Part shown: positions 1-10,959 of the stretch, piece by piece
How positions within the stretch are numbered: the first letter of the stretch is position 1
Layout: each line of letters opens with the position of its first letter
Assembly: GCA_021292165.1 (NCBI GenBank)
Contig: CM037888.1
Location: 31,577,091 to 31,641,090 of the forward strand
Origin: Shinisaurus crocodilurus
Taxonomy: Eukaryota > Chordata > Lepidosauria > Squamata > Shinisauridae
Direction: 5' to 3'
DNA: 64,000 bases
Position numbers and translations under genes: made by a program
The notes under the pieces: generated by a model
What the model saw: only the letters and a program-made list of their open reading frames with translations
What the model was told of the DNA's origin: nothing
Database searches by the model: none

Positions 1-2049
1 GAGTATTAACTGTCAATTCTTCTTATAATTGTTTTTCTTCAGTACTTATCCACAAATATGGAGAGTGGAAATCAGCAGTGGACAAGGACAGAAAAATGTT
101 AAAACAATATGGCAACTAAGCGCCACCTCTCCAGCTGAACACATGAGGTCAAGCAGTGTGGGTGAGCAATCTTTTTGATTTGAAGTGCAGTGTAGTACTA
201 GTCTTTCCATTCCACTTCCTATAGCTTGCCTTGTAATCTCCTGCTCTGAAATGTCCTTTATGACTGGGAAACTTGTTCTCCAAAAATGGAGTTGGTGAAG
301 GGCTGCCCCTAAATGGATAACCACTAGCAGAGACACATCCACCATATTAAGTGGACAGAACTGAGGCATGTGTGAAGACTTGGGCATCAGCAAGAGAGAC
401 CATCTACCTGTAGGAGAGGTCACTGCTGATGGTTCTCTTTGACCTCCAAAAATAAAAGAAATCACTGGCGTGTGCAGTAGCTTATGGGAGAGCTCTCTTC
501 TTAGGAAGAAGAGGATGGGTTTCTTCATGAAAACAGGAAAGCTGGACAAAAAAGGACAGTGTCTCAAATTTCCTTATTTTATTATTTATACTTTATCTTT
601 CTAAACCACTCAGTAACCCAAGTACTTTGAGCATGTTCTTCACTGATTAGTCTGCGTGCCACACAGCTTATGGGCTGATGCATCTTAATGACTTTCGGTT
701 GGTGGCCAGAAAGCTGAGAGGAATCCATCTTTCCCCTTCGAAAGAGTCTCCCAAATGTCCAGCCATATACGGCACTTCTACAGACTGTAGGGCCAGTGAC
801 TTTGCCAGTGTTTGGAAGGGGGTGGGTTGGTAGCATCTGTAAAGCATTGCTCTGTCTGTCGTCTACTTGTACCCTGGCTTCTTGTCCCTTCACACCCTTC
901 AGTTGGTGAGTCCTCCCATTCTCTTTAGGAGGCAGTAGCCTCTGCTGGCAGGAGGAGTCCCTGCAGCTCCAAATCTAATCTTGCCACCCCTGTGCCATGG
1001 GCATTAAGCTCAGAGCCCCTCTGAAAAGTGTTGGACTTCTCCATGAGTGTTGTTCGTGGTCATAGAAAGGAGGACATTTGGGGCGGGTCTGCATTTTCTG
1101 CATATGGGAAGCTTGGGAGTTTTTTCCTCTTAATTTGAATAACTAGGACCCAGGGATGAATACCTGTCCTGCCCTGCCCTTCTCTGTGCAAGGAAATTTA
1201 GCGTCCAGCTGTGACTTACTGGGTTTCTTGTTTTGCATAGCTAAGCTTGCTCCTTAGCTGTAGGCACTTCCAAATCTGAGAAGGTTTCTATTCTCAGTGG
1301 GATTTCTAGAAGCCTCCGCCTCTTGCAGCAGATGGGAGGAGTTGCCTATTGAACATCTTTCTTTTCCTAACCAGAAAGGAGTCGTACGTCCACTGTTCTT
1401 TTCTTGCATCCCAGGGCAGCTTATCTTGCAAGCTGCTTGTTATGGCTCCCCCATGATCTGTCACCAGTTTCATTCATCTTGCAGGTCTCCTGGATGATAC
1501 AGAAGCTTGTGGCAGCAAAGAGGAAATGTCTTTTATTACCCTCCTTGAGTGCTCTCGTGTGTCTTTCATATAAAAATATAAGACTTTCTTAATTGAAGTG
1601 AAAATGGAATCAGTGAAGAGCATAATGACAATGCCCAGTATGTATTGAAGTGACCTATTTTACAGCTTAAGAACACTTCTTAATGCCAAAAATAAAATAA
1701 AAATCAATATGTATAGAATCGCTGCAGGAATCACCCATTGCTCCTCCTAAAGATTTATATGGAATCTGCAGTGTGCCAGAAATTATATGCTCCTTTGTCC
1801 ACAATATTTAATATCTACATTAGATAGACCACACTGGGTAGGACCAGGGGGAGGCCATCATGATCTGGTAATAGAAAAGTAGGAATAAATTGGGGTGGTC
1901 AAGGGGCAGTAAAGCAGGAGGTAATGTGTGAACAAGGTTAAGAAGCAAGACACACCTTGACTCGGCACTTCCAGTGCCAGGTAACCTACTAAAGCTTATT
2001 TTAGCTATGAAGGTAATTCCAAATCAACCAGCGCCAAATTCAACAAATT
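1..2049. other. No recognised gene or repeat
   Basis: Mixed-composition DNA. Two minus-strand open frames of 173 and 103 codons (46-567 and 582-893) match no protein family I know and show no domain motif. Their codon use looks like chance open sequence. Nothing else here can be named. Confidence 0.3.
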
Positions 2050-2396
2050 TCTTCCTAATAAAGTCCCATCAGAAGATGAAATTCCTGCTAGATTATTCAG
2101 AAAGAATTTGACTTGTGGTTGTTAAACTCTTCAGTTTATAAATCATTCCAGAAGCATACCACAGGTTTGGAACACAAACATCATTGCCCCTGTCTTGAAG
2201 AAAGGAGATTAAAAAAACAACCCAGCAGCTATCATGCCATCAGTCTCATTGATATTATTGTTAAAATTCATGCTAAGTTCTTTCTTTGCAGACTTGAGTT
2301 TTGGGTACCAGCAAATAATATTTTTGTGGAAGAGGAAGTGAGGTTTAGGGGTCGGATTTTCAACTGCTGCTTCTTAGATATTATTATTAAATATTC
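2050..2396 (+). mobile_element. Degenerate LINE reverse-transcriptase fragment
   Basis: Translated piecemeal, the strand shows the order typical of a LINE RT N-terminal region: a P-N-K-V-P-S-x-D-E-I-P-A stretch near 2060, W-N-T-N-I-I-A-P-V-L-K-K-G-D near 2170-2210, then S-x-I-D-I-I-V-K-I-H-A-K and W-V-P-A-N-N-I-F-V-E-E up to about 2340. Frameshifts and stops break it, and no catalytic YADD box remains. The clade is not certain. It ends next to a SINE-type 3' tail. It is a dead fragment. Confidence 0.6.
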
Positions 2397-2412
2397 CAAA
2401 AAGGCCAGTTAT

Positions 2413-2600
2413 ATACAGATGATGATGATGATTTATAACCCACATTTTCCCCAATACTGGGACTCAAGGCGGCTTCACAACATTAAAATTTGTACAATTA
2501 AAACATATAAATCGAAAAATACAAAAGTTAAAAATATAATTAAATCAGAAATAGTATTAAAATTATATAAAATACCACAGCTAAAACACCAATAACTATA
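2413..2600 (-). repeat. 3' end of a SINE/LINE family with AAAGGCGGG-type tail
   Basis: Read on the minus strand this gives a GCCGCCTTGAGTCCC-like block followed by GGGTTATAAAT and an ATC trinucleotide tail. It matches the 3' end of the complete tRNA-derived SINE at 55272-55512 and the fragment at 59862-60060. It is 5' truncated. Confidence 0.45.
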
Positions 2601-3310
2601 AGAACAGTGCAAATCCATTGCTTTCTCATAGGTCCAATTTTTATTCCCCGAAGGTGCATAATTATAGTCAGAGATACCATATTTATCCATTCAGGGTGGA
2701 ATCTACCACTAGAGGAAGATGCTTTTCTACCACCTAAAGAGGAACGTTACATTCTGAGGTTCCATCCCCTCCAACTACTAAGTAATACTTCACAAATTGG
2801 CTTCAATTGGCTTTTTACCTACTCCGTGCACAACCTAAATTAATCTCCAGCTTTGCTAACATGAAGGCTGTCATGTTTCTTTTTTATTTGTGCTCAGGGA
2901 TCCGTGTGTCTCAGCCAGGGCAAGAGGCAGTCCTGAGTTGCAGCCGACCTTTATGTTTTCAGAAATGGGGCTCAGCCATTGCTGCTTAGTCCCAGAATAA
3001 TAGATGTTCTCTGATACCTGCGACACCTACCAGCAACTCCTTCCATTTGCAATCGCCATTTTGGAATTGAGACTATACTGTAGACTTCATGGTCACAAGA
3101 TCTGACCTGAGTTTTGAATGTTTTTGTTTCCCTCCCCACCCCCCACCCGCCTCTTGTACCACTAAGCTTGATGAAGAGTTCTGGGTAACTTGAAAGCTTG
3201 CATAATCTTTTGTGACATTTTGGTTGGTCCTAATAAAGTGACTGCCTATCTGTGGATTTTGGATTCCCACCCCACACCGTACCCTGGATCTTGTAATATG
3301 TTTTATGTAC

Positions 3311-4367
3311 TGTGAAGGATCAGCACCTGGATCCTTTGCGTGAGTTCGGCGCTTAACGGGTTAACCAGTGCCGCGTTACAGCCCGTACAAGCGAAAGAAA
3401 CCACCTAAGAGGTGTCTTACAAACAAAAGGAAACTCAGCCTTTGAACTGCCAAATAAGGCTTTTTATTTATTTACACAGGATATGGAGCGGAACTAACAG
3501 CTTAATGGGAAATACTACAACGTCAATAAGACCTGACGTGACCTTTAAGTTTATCAGTGACAGGCTCCCAGGCTAGCGCATTTGGATTAGTCAGTTACCT
3601 TAGATCAGAGACATCACGCTAGTCAGTTTCAGCCTAACTCCGGGTCTGTCCGATCCGGGGAAGGAAACAGCTTACTCCAGCCGCTGCTGGAGGGTGGTTC
3701 GTACTCAAAAGTACCCTGGGTTCCCAACAACCAACAAAGGAGGGGAGAGGGGTTTTCTACCTCTGTGTTTCCCGCTCTCCCGCCCCTTCGTGTCAGGTGG
3801 GCTTATTCCTGCCCGGGAAGAAGGTGACGTATTGGATACTTTACAGCTCTTTGAGACTGCCCTGTTAGGTTGATGGTCCTTTCCTGGGTTTTGTGGATTA
3901 CAAGCGAGATCCTCCATTCCAAGAATGCCGGTCTGTCTGGCTGCTTCCCTGTAACCCAATCCCCCCTTCTCGCCCCCCTCCCCTGGAGGACGGAGACTGG
4001 TGTGTGCGTGTACATGTATACTCGTGTCAGGCTTTCTCCACATGTACAAAGAATCAAACTGAGCACAGTGGAAGCGCACCAAGGAGTAGATCATGTCCAG
4101 AGAGCAATTTTTTGCAGCTCCCCATGGCTGTACCTTCAGTTCCAGCTAGAAACTTCCTTTTTCTGTCCATGCAAGCTCCAAACTGCTGCGTCTCTCTCAA
4201 TCACTCACACATCCTATGCAGCACTAATCTCTGACCCCCACACCACCCCATGCCCCTGCAGGTGACCTACCCACAGGAAACCCCCACATAGCCATTCAAG
4301 TACCATTACGGTTCTTTTGCAAACTCCTCACTCCAAGCAGACGGCTTTGTGATAGACTGCATTCACA
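3311..4367 (-). mobile_element. Possible solo LTR, about 1.06 kb
   Basis: The block runs from TGTGAAGG to ATTCACA, so its ends form a TG...CA pair with a short inverted repeat. On the minus strand an AATAAA signal lies near 3455-3475, about 150 bp before the end, as expected at an R/U5 border. The flanks GTAC and GTAG agree at only 3 of 4 bases, so the duplication is weak. No gag or pol sequence is attached. Family unknown. Confidence 0.4.
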
Positions 4368-4379
4368 GTAGTTATATAC

Positions 4380-4523
4380 CAGGCTTCCCCAACCCAGTGC
4401 CTTCCAGATGGTTTTTTGTTCGTTTTGCTTCCAACTTCCATCAGACCCAGCCAGCATGCCTAATGGTCAGGAATTCTGGGAGTTGTCCACAACATCTGGC
4501 GGGCACCAGGTTGGGGAAAGCTG
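4380..4523. mobile_element. Old hAT-type MITE (divergent copy)
   Basis: The left end CAGGCTTCCCCAACC pairs with a right end ACCAGGTTGGGGAAAGCTG. The interior carries an aged form of the ACAACTCCCA/TGGGAGTTGT palindrome seen in the younger MITEs of this window. The target duplication is no longer clear, consistent with age. Confidence 0.6.
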
Positions 4524-5313
4524 AGTTAGACACCAAACCCACAAGAAGAAGCGGCCCGGTGTGGCCATAAGCAATTTCCCCCACAAGATGGCAGCATTGG
4601 AATAAGGCTTCCATCCTCACTCTTTCAGGGGGAACCCCTTCTTCAACTGGAGGGGAAACCAAGGCCTTGCATTGTGTCAAAATAGGCCTGTGTGGTCAGG
4701 CAAGATTATTTGATCTTCTTGAAGTCATGCTTTCCTGGCTTCTGACTCATCCCTCCCATATTCACAAAACTCTGGGAAAGCGAGGGGTGATGGAGTGGAT
4801 GCAAAAAGGGCTGCAATGAAGAATCTTAAGACGTGTGAGGGAAACGAACAAAAGTTTCTTGGCATGGTTTTTGACCTGAGCATCAGTGAAATGTTAGAGA
4901 TCAGCCTGGTTATGCATGAGGCTAAGGGAGCAGCAAGAAGAGAAAGGGGGAAGTCGGCCCTGGCAGGGGAAGACCCCCAGTGGGTTGGCAGCTCCAATTA
5001 ACCGGCTCTGTATATTTACTCTGTAATCAAGCTATTAATTGGTTAATCACACTCAGTAATCAACTAATGCTTTCAGACCTAGTTGGTATCGCTCTGACAT
5101 CCTCACAGTGCCCCAGGCAACAATTCCGGCAACATCAACCCCAGCGCTCTCTTGTCTCCTGTAAAGTAGACTTTAAAACATGAGCATTACATTGCATCGG
5201 AAGCAAAATTTCACATGAATTCACAACCCAGCACATTTTCCAATGATTTGGATTTTGGTGTGTAGACTTTGGAACTTTGGGGGGGGGGGGAGTTTAATAA
5301 CATGTAGCATTTA

Positions 5314-5455
5314 GGTGTAATCCTATGCAAGTTTAGACAGAAAAAAGGCCTACAACTCCCAGCATGCCCCAGCCAGCATACCTATGGTATGCTGGCTGGG
5401 GCATGCTGGGAGTTGTAGGCCTTTTTTCTGTCTAAACTTGCATAGGATTGCGCCC
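5314..5455. mobile_element. PIF/Harbinger-like palindromic MITE
   Basis: Nearly perfect 142-bp hairpin. The terminal inverted repeat reads GG(GC)GCAATCCTATGCAAG, extending through GTTTAGACAG. It is flanked by the 3-bp duplication TTA (5311-5313 and 5456-5458). The three other copies of this type (29649, 40915, 60831) have TTA, TTA and TAA, so the target is TWA as in PIF/Harbinger transposons. The inner arms, ACAACTCCCAGCATGCCCCA and complement, are the same as those of the hAT MITEs here. Confidence 0.75.
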
Positions 5456-5467
5456 TTAGAAAGTCAA

Positions 5468-5575
5468 AAGCGCTCCACATACATGTTTGCAGGCATTCTT
5501 ACAGTAGCCCTGTAAAGTAGGCCACTGTGATTACCCCTTCAATGCAGATGGGAGGCTGAGCTTGGGAGAATGGCA
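5468..5575. repeat. MIR/CORE-SINE-like fragment
   Basis: The order GCTCCACATACAT, then ACAGTAGCCCTGTAAAGTAGG, then GATTACCCC and GGAGGCTGAG follows the conserved core of ancient CORE-SINEs of the MIR type. Divergent, ends not definable. Confidence 0.4.
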
Positions 5576-5643
5576 TACTAGTTCCCAACCTTTCACAGAC
5601 TAAATAGGGACATACTTGCAACATACCAATTCTCATACCATAG

Positions 5644-5928
5644 CAGGGCCAGCCCAATCGATAGGCAGAGTGAGGTGACTGCCTCAGGCACCAGATGCTA
5701 GGTGGAGGCAGCTCCCTAACCATCCCCTTTTGTTGGGTAGGGGGCACAGGCAGCCTACCCTGTCCCCCTAAGCTAGACTGCTGCCCACCAGTGAGGTGGA
5801 GGAGGATGTCCCGTTGCCAGTGTCGAAGTAAGATCTTACTGCCAGGCTAGTTAGCTTCTGCTGGTGGAATAGGCGTGATGCCATCTTATTTTTCCCCTTA
5901 GGCAGAAAAATGTCTTGGGCCAGCCCTG
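5644..5928. mobile_element. hAT-type non-autonomous element, CAGGGCC ends
   Basis: Begins CAGGGCCAGCCCAA and ends TTGGGCCAGCCCTG, a terminal inverted repeat of about 14 bp. The flanking 8-mers TACCATAG and CACCATGG agree at 6 of 8 positions. It belongs with the elements at 14103, 33581 and 57207, which have CAGG-A/G-C ends. No transposase sequence remains. Confidence 0.6.
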
Positions 5929-5954
5929 CACCATGGATCCCTCCCTTCTGCATC

Positions 5955-6085
5955 TGCTTTAACATCTATCTATCAGCCATAATTATTCATGTCCCACCTT
6001 TCAGGATAAAATCCTACCAATGTGGCTTACAAGTAAAACAACAATACTTGAATAATAACATTTTCAAAACAATATTAAAAATAAC
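5955..6085 (-). repeat. LINE/SINE 3'-tail fragment
   Basis: The stretch with CCCACCTTTC and GTGGCTTACAAGTAAAAC matches, on the minus strand, the AAAGG-GGGA-TAAAT type tail found at 2413 and 59862. Short and diverged. Confidence 0.35.
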
Positions 6086-6139
6086 TCATACGGATCCATC
6101 CCACAGGGCAGTTGATGGCAGAAAGCCCTGTAGGGGGGG

Positions 6140-6361
6140 GGGGGAGAGGAAGAGTCCAGCTGGAGCAGGGCGTGAGGAGATCTTCGCCTGCCTCCTGAAC
6201 TACAGAAGGTCCCAGGTTCGATCCCCGGCAGCGTCTCCAGGTAGGGCTGGCAAAACTCCTGCCTGAAACCCTGGAGAGCCGCTGCTGCCAGTCAGGGTCG
6301 ACAACACTGGCTAGATGGACCCAGGGCCTGAATCGGTCTAAGGCAGCTTCCAATGTTCTTA
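6140..6361 (+). mobile_element. tRNA-derived SINE, GCTAGATGGACC tail
   Basis: The head contains GGTTCGATCCC, a good match to the RNA polymerase III B box GGTTCRANNCC, in tRNA-like surroundings. It continues with CTGCCTGAAACCCTGGAGAGCC and ends CTAGATGGACCCAGGGCCTG...CAGCTTCCAATGTTCTTA. A poly-G run sits at 6133-6144 just upstream. This layout of Pol III head, body and LINE-like tail is typical of reptile SINEs. The A box is not obvious. Confidence 0.55.
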
Positions 6362-6372
6362 ATGCTCTAATC

Positions 6373-7294
6373 CAGTGATGGCGAACCTTTTTGAGCCCGA
6401 GTGCCCAAACTGCAACACAAAACCAACGTATTTATTTCAAAGTGCCAACACTGCAATTAAACCTGAATACCGAGGTTTTAGTTTTAGAAAAACAACTCAT
6501 ACAGTTGTCCGAACTAATTAACATATTTTGTCTTTAAAGAAAAACACAATAACAGAGCTTTCAATGATACAAACAGTTTTTTGTTGAAAAAAAAAATCAA
6601 CTCAAAAAATTATTATAGTACTACATTGTACACATAGCCTGAAGGGAATTTATACAAACTTTTTAAATAATTAGGCACATGTATTTTTGGATAAGGGATT
6701 CTCAACTTGTAATATGATTATATGCCAGACTGAAATTGTATGGGGCAAGCTTTACTCCGGGTCCTTTCCCTGCTTCTACAGGTGTCGGATTAGTAAAAGT
6801 AAAAGTCAACCTGTACTAGGATGAGCAAGATAAACAAGAAAACTAAACGTGCTTAACACATTTTAAACACTTTATGTCTTGGACTGCAAACACTGCATTA
6901 GGTAAAAGTTTGCATTGGTCATGCTTTTGCACAATTAATGTGATTTTTGCTATTGCATGCATGCTGATAATTTGTCAAACCTTGGCTCATACTCGGTTAG
7001 TTTGAGAGCAACACATGCAGCACCCGGGTCAACTGTTAGGGCTTTACATCCAAGCCATGCTCTGTGCATCATTCTTCAAAATCTTTTAAATGTGATAACA
7101 ATGTAGAAAAGAATTCTGTAACAGGAATTCTGGAATGAAATCATTCTGTTCCACACTGTGAGAAAGAACAAGATCATTAGTGTTTTGCAGAAGGGGACGG
7201 TCTTTTTGCGATCTGGTGACCAATGGCTTGAGTGCCCACAGAGAGGTCCCTGCGTGCCAGCTGTAGCACCCGTGCCGTAGGTTCGCCATTACTG
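6373..7294 (-). mobile_element. hAT transposon remnant, 922 bp, CAGTGATGGCGAACC ends
   Basis: The left end CAGTGATGGCGAACCTTT and right end GGTTCGCCATTACTG form the inverted repeat. The perfect 8-bp duplication CTCTAATC lies at 6365-6372 and 7295-7302 and has TA at positions 4-5. On the minus strand around 7080-6950 an open stretch reads like the C-terminus of a hAT-type transposase (...C-V-A-L-K-L-T-E-Y-E-P-R-F-D-K-L-S). This part is a resemblance only, and the rest of the transposase is gone. A second, truncated copy is at 17498-18246. Confidence 0.75.
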
Positions 7295-7510
7295 CTCTAA
7301 TCCATCTTCTGTTCAGAGTATTCATTTTCAAAACTAGGAAAGCGTTTGTTCCTTTGATTGAAGGTAAACTAGAAAAACATAGCTGGCCTTCAGTAGATGA
7401 TCAACTGTTCAAAAATATACATCAGCAGCTGTAGTGCATGAAATGGCATGCTGAACACTGCGTAGTATCAACGTTTGGGCACGTGCACATGCCTACATGT
7501 GCATTAGAGC

Positions 7511-7636
7511 AGCTGCTGCCCCCAACCTGATGTCCGCCTGTGTTGGGCTGCATATCCCATCATCCCCAGCCAGCTTGGGGATGGTGGGGGCTGTAATCCA
7601 ACACATCTAGAGTGCACCAGGTTGGGGAAGGCTACA
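7511..7636. mobile_element. Old hAT-type MITE (divergent copy)
   Basis: The arms CCCCCAACCTGATG and ATCTAGAGTGCACCAGG-TTGGGGAAGG pair. The centre contains TCCCATCATCCCCAGCC and its inverse. It is the same old MITE group as 4380 and 37515. Exact ends are uncertain. Confidence 0.5.
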
Positions 7637-7720
7637 CTAGACTCACGGTGCATCCATTTTGCACTCTGGGATGCAACTTCTAGAAAGGAAACAGTGGAAG
7701 ATACTTATACCAAGGTAGCT

Positions 7721-8008
7721 CAGGGGTGGGCAGCCTCTGGGGGTCAGGGGCAGCTGGGGACCCCACCGGGGGGCAGCTGGGGACCCCACCGGGGGGCAGC
7801 ACCCGAGCCACTGCAGAATTTGCCACCAAAATTTGGTAGTGTGGCAGGAGCAAAATCGCCAAAATTCAGCAGTGGCAGGAACAAAATCGCCAAAATTCAG
7901 CAGTGGCAGGAACAAAATCGCCAAAATTCAGCAGTGGCAGGAGCAACGGGGCCGCAAAAAGACCAGGGGGTTGCCTGTGGCCCGTGGGCTGCATGTTACC
8001 CACCCCTG
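7721..8008. mobile_element. hAT-like element with CAGGGGTGGG ends and internal tandem repeats
   Basis: Starts CAGGGGTGGGCAGCC and ends with GGGCTGCATGTTACCCACCCCTG, an imperfect terminal inverted repeat. It is related to the element at 56690-57014, which has a 7/8 target duplication. Here the flanking 8-mers do not match, so one end may be altered. It contains a doubled 24-bp GGGGCAGCTGGGG block near 7747-7797 and the 31-bp tandem array at 7843-7945. Confidence 0.5.
7843..7945. repeat. 31-bp tandem repeat, about 3.4 units
   Basis: Units start at 7843, 7874, 7905 and 7936, exactly 31 bp apart. Each opens GGCAGGA(G/A)CAAAATCGCC and ends AAAATTCAGCAGT. They are almost identical, so the amplification is recent. 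The period is not a multiple of three, so it is not a coding repeat. Confidence 0.9.
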
Positions 8009-8289
8009 CTCTTCCAGACTCTGTACTGGTCAGCAGTGACTCTCAGACGGGACGGATGTCTCTTTCCCAGCCCTATCTGGAGATAGCAGGGATCGAGGCA
8101 GGGGCCTCCGGCAGGCAAGGCAAGAGCTGTCCCCCTGGGCTGTGGCCCTTCCCAGCTGAGGGAGCCAACCCAACCATAGCAACGCATGCAACAAATTTTA
8201 AAAAGACATCCCTAAGAGGCAAAACGGACAAAGCAGAGGCAATTATCTTCAGCATTCAGAAACGGGCTGTTTTTATTGCCTAGCACCTT

Positions 8290-8503
8290 AGCAGAACTTC
8301 CTGTCAGAGCAATAAGGCAATGGAATCAACTACCTAGGGAGGTGGTGGGCTCTCCCAGTCTGGAGGCATTCAAGGTGCGGCTGGACAGACATCTGTCAGA
8401 GATGCTTTGACCTGGATTCCTGCATTGAGCAGGGGGTTGGACTCGATGGCCTTGTAGGCCCCTTCCAACTCTACTTTTCTATGATTCTATGATTCTATGA
8501 TTC
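8290..8503 (+). mobile_element. CR1 LINE 3' end, sense on plus strand
   Basis: Matches the last ~205 bp of the full-length CR1 at 41251-46035: CAATGGAATCAACTACCTAG, the CTGGACAGACATCTGTCAGA segment that codes the ORF2 C-terminus, then the 3' UTR and octamer tail TTCTATGA repeated. It directly abuts an inverted internal CR1 piece (8504-9150). Together they look like one minus-strand copy whose 3' end was flipped. Confidence 0.85.
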
Positions 8504-9150
8504 CATGGCCTGCAAACTGGGATGATGGAGAAGAGATCCTGGCCCTCCTCTGTGTGACAACCCTTCAAGTACTGGAAGAGTGCGATCATATCTCCCCTCA
8601 GTCTCCTCTTCGGAAGGCTAAACATGCCCAGTTCTTTCAGTCTCTCCTCATAGGGCCTTGTTTCCAGTCCCTTTATCATCCTTGTTGCCCTCCTCTGAAC
8701 CCTCTTCAGTTTGTCTACGTCCTTCTTAAAGTGAGGTGCCCAGAACTGGACGCAGTACTCAAGATGAGGCCTAACCAGTGCCGAGTAAAGGGGAATTATC
8801 ACTTCTCGCGATTTGGAAGCTCTACTTCTATTAATGCAGCCCAAAATAGCATTTGCCTTCTTTGCAGCCACATCGCATTGCTGGCTCATATTCAGTTTGT
8901 GATCTACCACAATTCCAAGATCCTTCTCACTTGTAGTATTGTTGAGCCAAGTGTCCCCCATTCTGTAACTCTGCATTTGGTTTCCTCTCCCTAGGTGCAG
9001 CACTTGGCATTTATCCCTATTAAATTTCATTCTGTTGTTTTCGGCCCAGTGCTCCAGCCTATCGAGGTCACTTTGAATTTTGTTTCTGTCTTCCAGAGCA
9101 TTAGCTGTTCCACCCAGCTTTGTGTCATCTGCAAATTTGATAAGCATTCC
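8504..9150 (-). pseudogene. CR1 ORF2 fragment (RT C-terminal part)
   Basis: The minus-strand frame 9147-8479 encodes 222 residues nearly identical to the intact CR1 ORF2 at 41342-44212. It starts just before the FADD catalytic box and runs through the C-terminal RT domain (...N-N-R-M-K-F-N-R-D-K...). It is cut at 9150, a 5' truncation. The last ~25 residues are non-CR1 because the frame reads into the inverted 3' end. It cannot be functional. Confidence 0.9.
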
Positions 9151-9690
9151 CTGAGTGGGGGCTTCAGTGGCTGGTGGGGGGGGACGTCAGCAGTGGGTGA
9201 GTGGGGGGGCTGGGGGGCGGGTGAGGGGCCAGGGCAGACCAGGGGTGGCTTTTGGTGGTGGCAGGCCAGGGGCTTGGCTGGCGGTGGGGTGGCTTCGGCA
9301 GCAGGATACCGAGGGCCCAGCAGAATCTGGTGCCAGCGCTGCCTAGGGTGGCCGCTTACTAAGGTGGCCAAAAAAGAGGACACAGATTTGCATAAAATGT
9401 GCGCATCCTAATTTATATGTGTAGATGCAAATATAGAAAAAATTACCATAATTAAAACAGAAATTTAATTCATCTCAGCATAGTGGGGAAAGACTCTGAC
9501 CAGGTGACCTGTGTGTGCCTGCTGTCCAGGTACTAACTTCCTGATTCACCGCTCAAATTGAAGGGTGGCATACCATTTTTAAAAATAACGAAATAAAATT
9601 AATCTTTAGCCATTATGCAATGCTAGTGGCTCTAGCTAGACGGCAATTAACTAACAGGCAGAGTGAGCCTATGGCCCCTGGACAGCTCCT
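9151..9690. other. GC-rich then AT-rich unassigned DNA
   Basis: From 9151 to 9330 the sequence is rich in GGGG/GGTGG tracts on the plus strand and could form G-quadruplexes. It then becomes AT-rich. It contains no recognisable repeat or gene. Confidence 0.3.
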
Positions 9691-9694
9691 AGAG

Positions 9695-9815
9695 CAGGGC
9701 TCTCCAACCTTGGGTCCCCAGATATTTTTGGCCTACAACTCCCAGCGTAGCTGGCTGGGGCATGCTGGGAGTTGTAGGTCAAAAACATCTGGAGACCCAA
9801 GGTTGGAGAGCCCTG
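9695..9815. mobile_element. hAT MITE, CTCCAACCTTGGGT family
   Basis: 121-bp palindrome with ends CAGGGCTCTCCAACCTTGGG and its complement. The target duplication TCCTAGAG/TGCTAGAG (9687-9694, 9816-9823) matches at 7 of 8 and has TA at positions 4-5. Confidence 0.85.
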
Positions 9816-10199
9816 TGCTAGAGGGATCGTCCGGATTCCCAGCTCCGAGGCGTGGAAAGAATCGCGCCAGCTGCTTCTCCAGGGCTGCAGAAGTGACCTC
9901 AGAGAACAGGTTTAGTGAGTGTTCCGGCCCGGGGCAGGGAGAGGAGGAGACCGGTGCTGCCAAGATACAAGACATCCTGCCAGCACCTCAGCCTCATTTC
10001 CCCCCCCCCACCTCCGAAGTGCAGCAGTCAGACAAGCCAAAATCGGCTAAGTGCTGGGCAGGTTGGGAGGAGCACGGAGGTGACCTTCGCCTCCACGCCT
10101 CCTCCCAACCTGCATAGGATGCCGATAATCCTCGGAGTTCGGGATTGTACCCTAATTAACTATGTCTATATAAGGCTGCTCAAGAACATTGTTCTCTGG

Positions 10200-10560
10200 G
10201 AGCGTAGACATAAAATGATAAAATAAAATGCAACAAGTATAACAATACACAATTAAAGTACAATATGATAAAACAACAAATATCATAATGCAGCTTGCAG
10301 TCTAAACATTTCCAGCAGAGGAAATAAAACCAGATGACTGACAAATTTCACAGCAGGTAAGGCAGTGGCTTGAAATAGTAACAACATCACAGGTGTTTTT
10401 GTTTGTTTGTTTAAGGCCTGGGAGAATTTCTTTTTTTTTTTTAAGCCCTAGCACCAGAATGATCCTAGAGAAGAAGCCAGATGCGGGCTCTGGGTGGGGA
10501 GGGCGTTCCGCAACCGGGGTGCCACCACTGAGAATTTAAAGAAAATCAAATTGTGTATTT
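10200..10560 (-). mobile_element. Old L2-like LINE 3' region
   Basis: On the plus strand, GGGCGTTCCGCAACCGGGGTGCCACCAC is the reverse of the conserved L2 ORF2 C-terminal segment that encodes A-x-R-L-W-N-x-L-P. The preceding AAATAAAATGCAACAAG...CAATTAAAGTACAATATG matches L2-type 3' UTR and tail. Strongly diverged. Confidence 0.4.
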
Positions 10561-10959
10561 GCAATGCAGTGCTGTGATCCATTCAGGATTCATGTTTTTA
10601 ACTGAAGGATGCAGTTGCTGAGTCAGATGGGCCTTTATTTTTTTTGCCATGTAGCTACCTTGGAATTGCGGGACTTCATAATCTCTCTGCCTGCGGAGAG
10701 TGCTCGCTCTCCATAAAGCTTTCTCCAGGACTGACGAAGCCCTGTTCCAAATAGGAAAAACACACTTGGGAGAGGTTTGAGCTGTGTGTAGTCAACGCTG
10801 GAAGGTGCTGGGCTGGCCGTGCCTTGCTTTCCGATACAATATCCTGCAGCGTGAAATGAATGGCCGTATTTAGAGGTATCTGGAAGTGTTGACTGATACT
10901 TGGAGACATTCAAAAGCTTTTTATTTTCCACATGAACTCTCCAACCTGGCATAGCCACG

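Noticed and set aside
46..893. Two minus-strand frames of 173 and 103 codons as genes
   Set aside because: No domain, no family resemblance, no supporting neighbours; chance open frames remain likely.
3311..4367. A complete provirus around the LTR-like block
   Set aside because: No gag, pol or env similarity on either side and no second LTR; at most a solo LTR.
7843..7945. CRISPR-like array
   Set aside because: Continuous 31-bp tandem units without spacers, in a vertebrate repeat.
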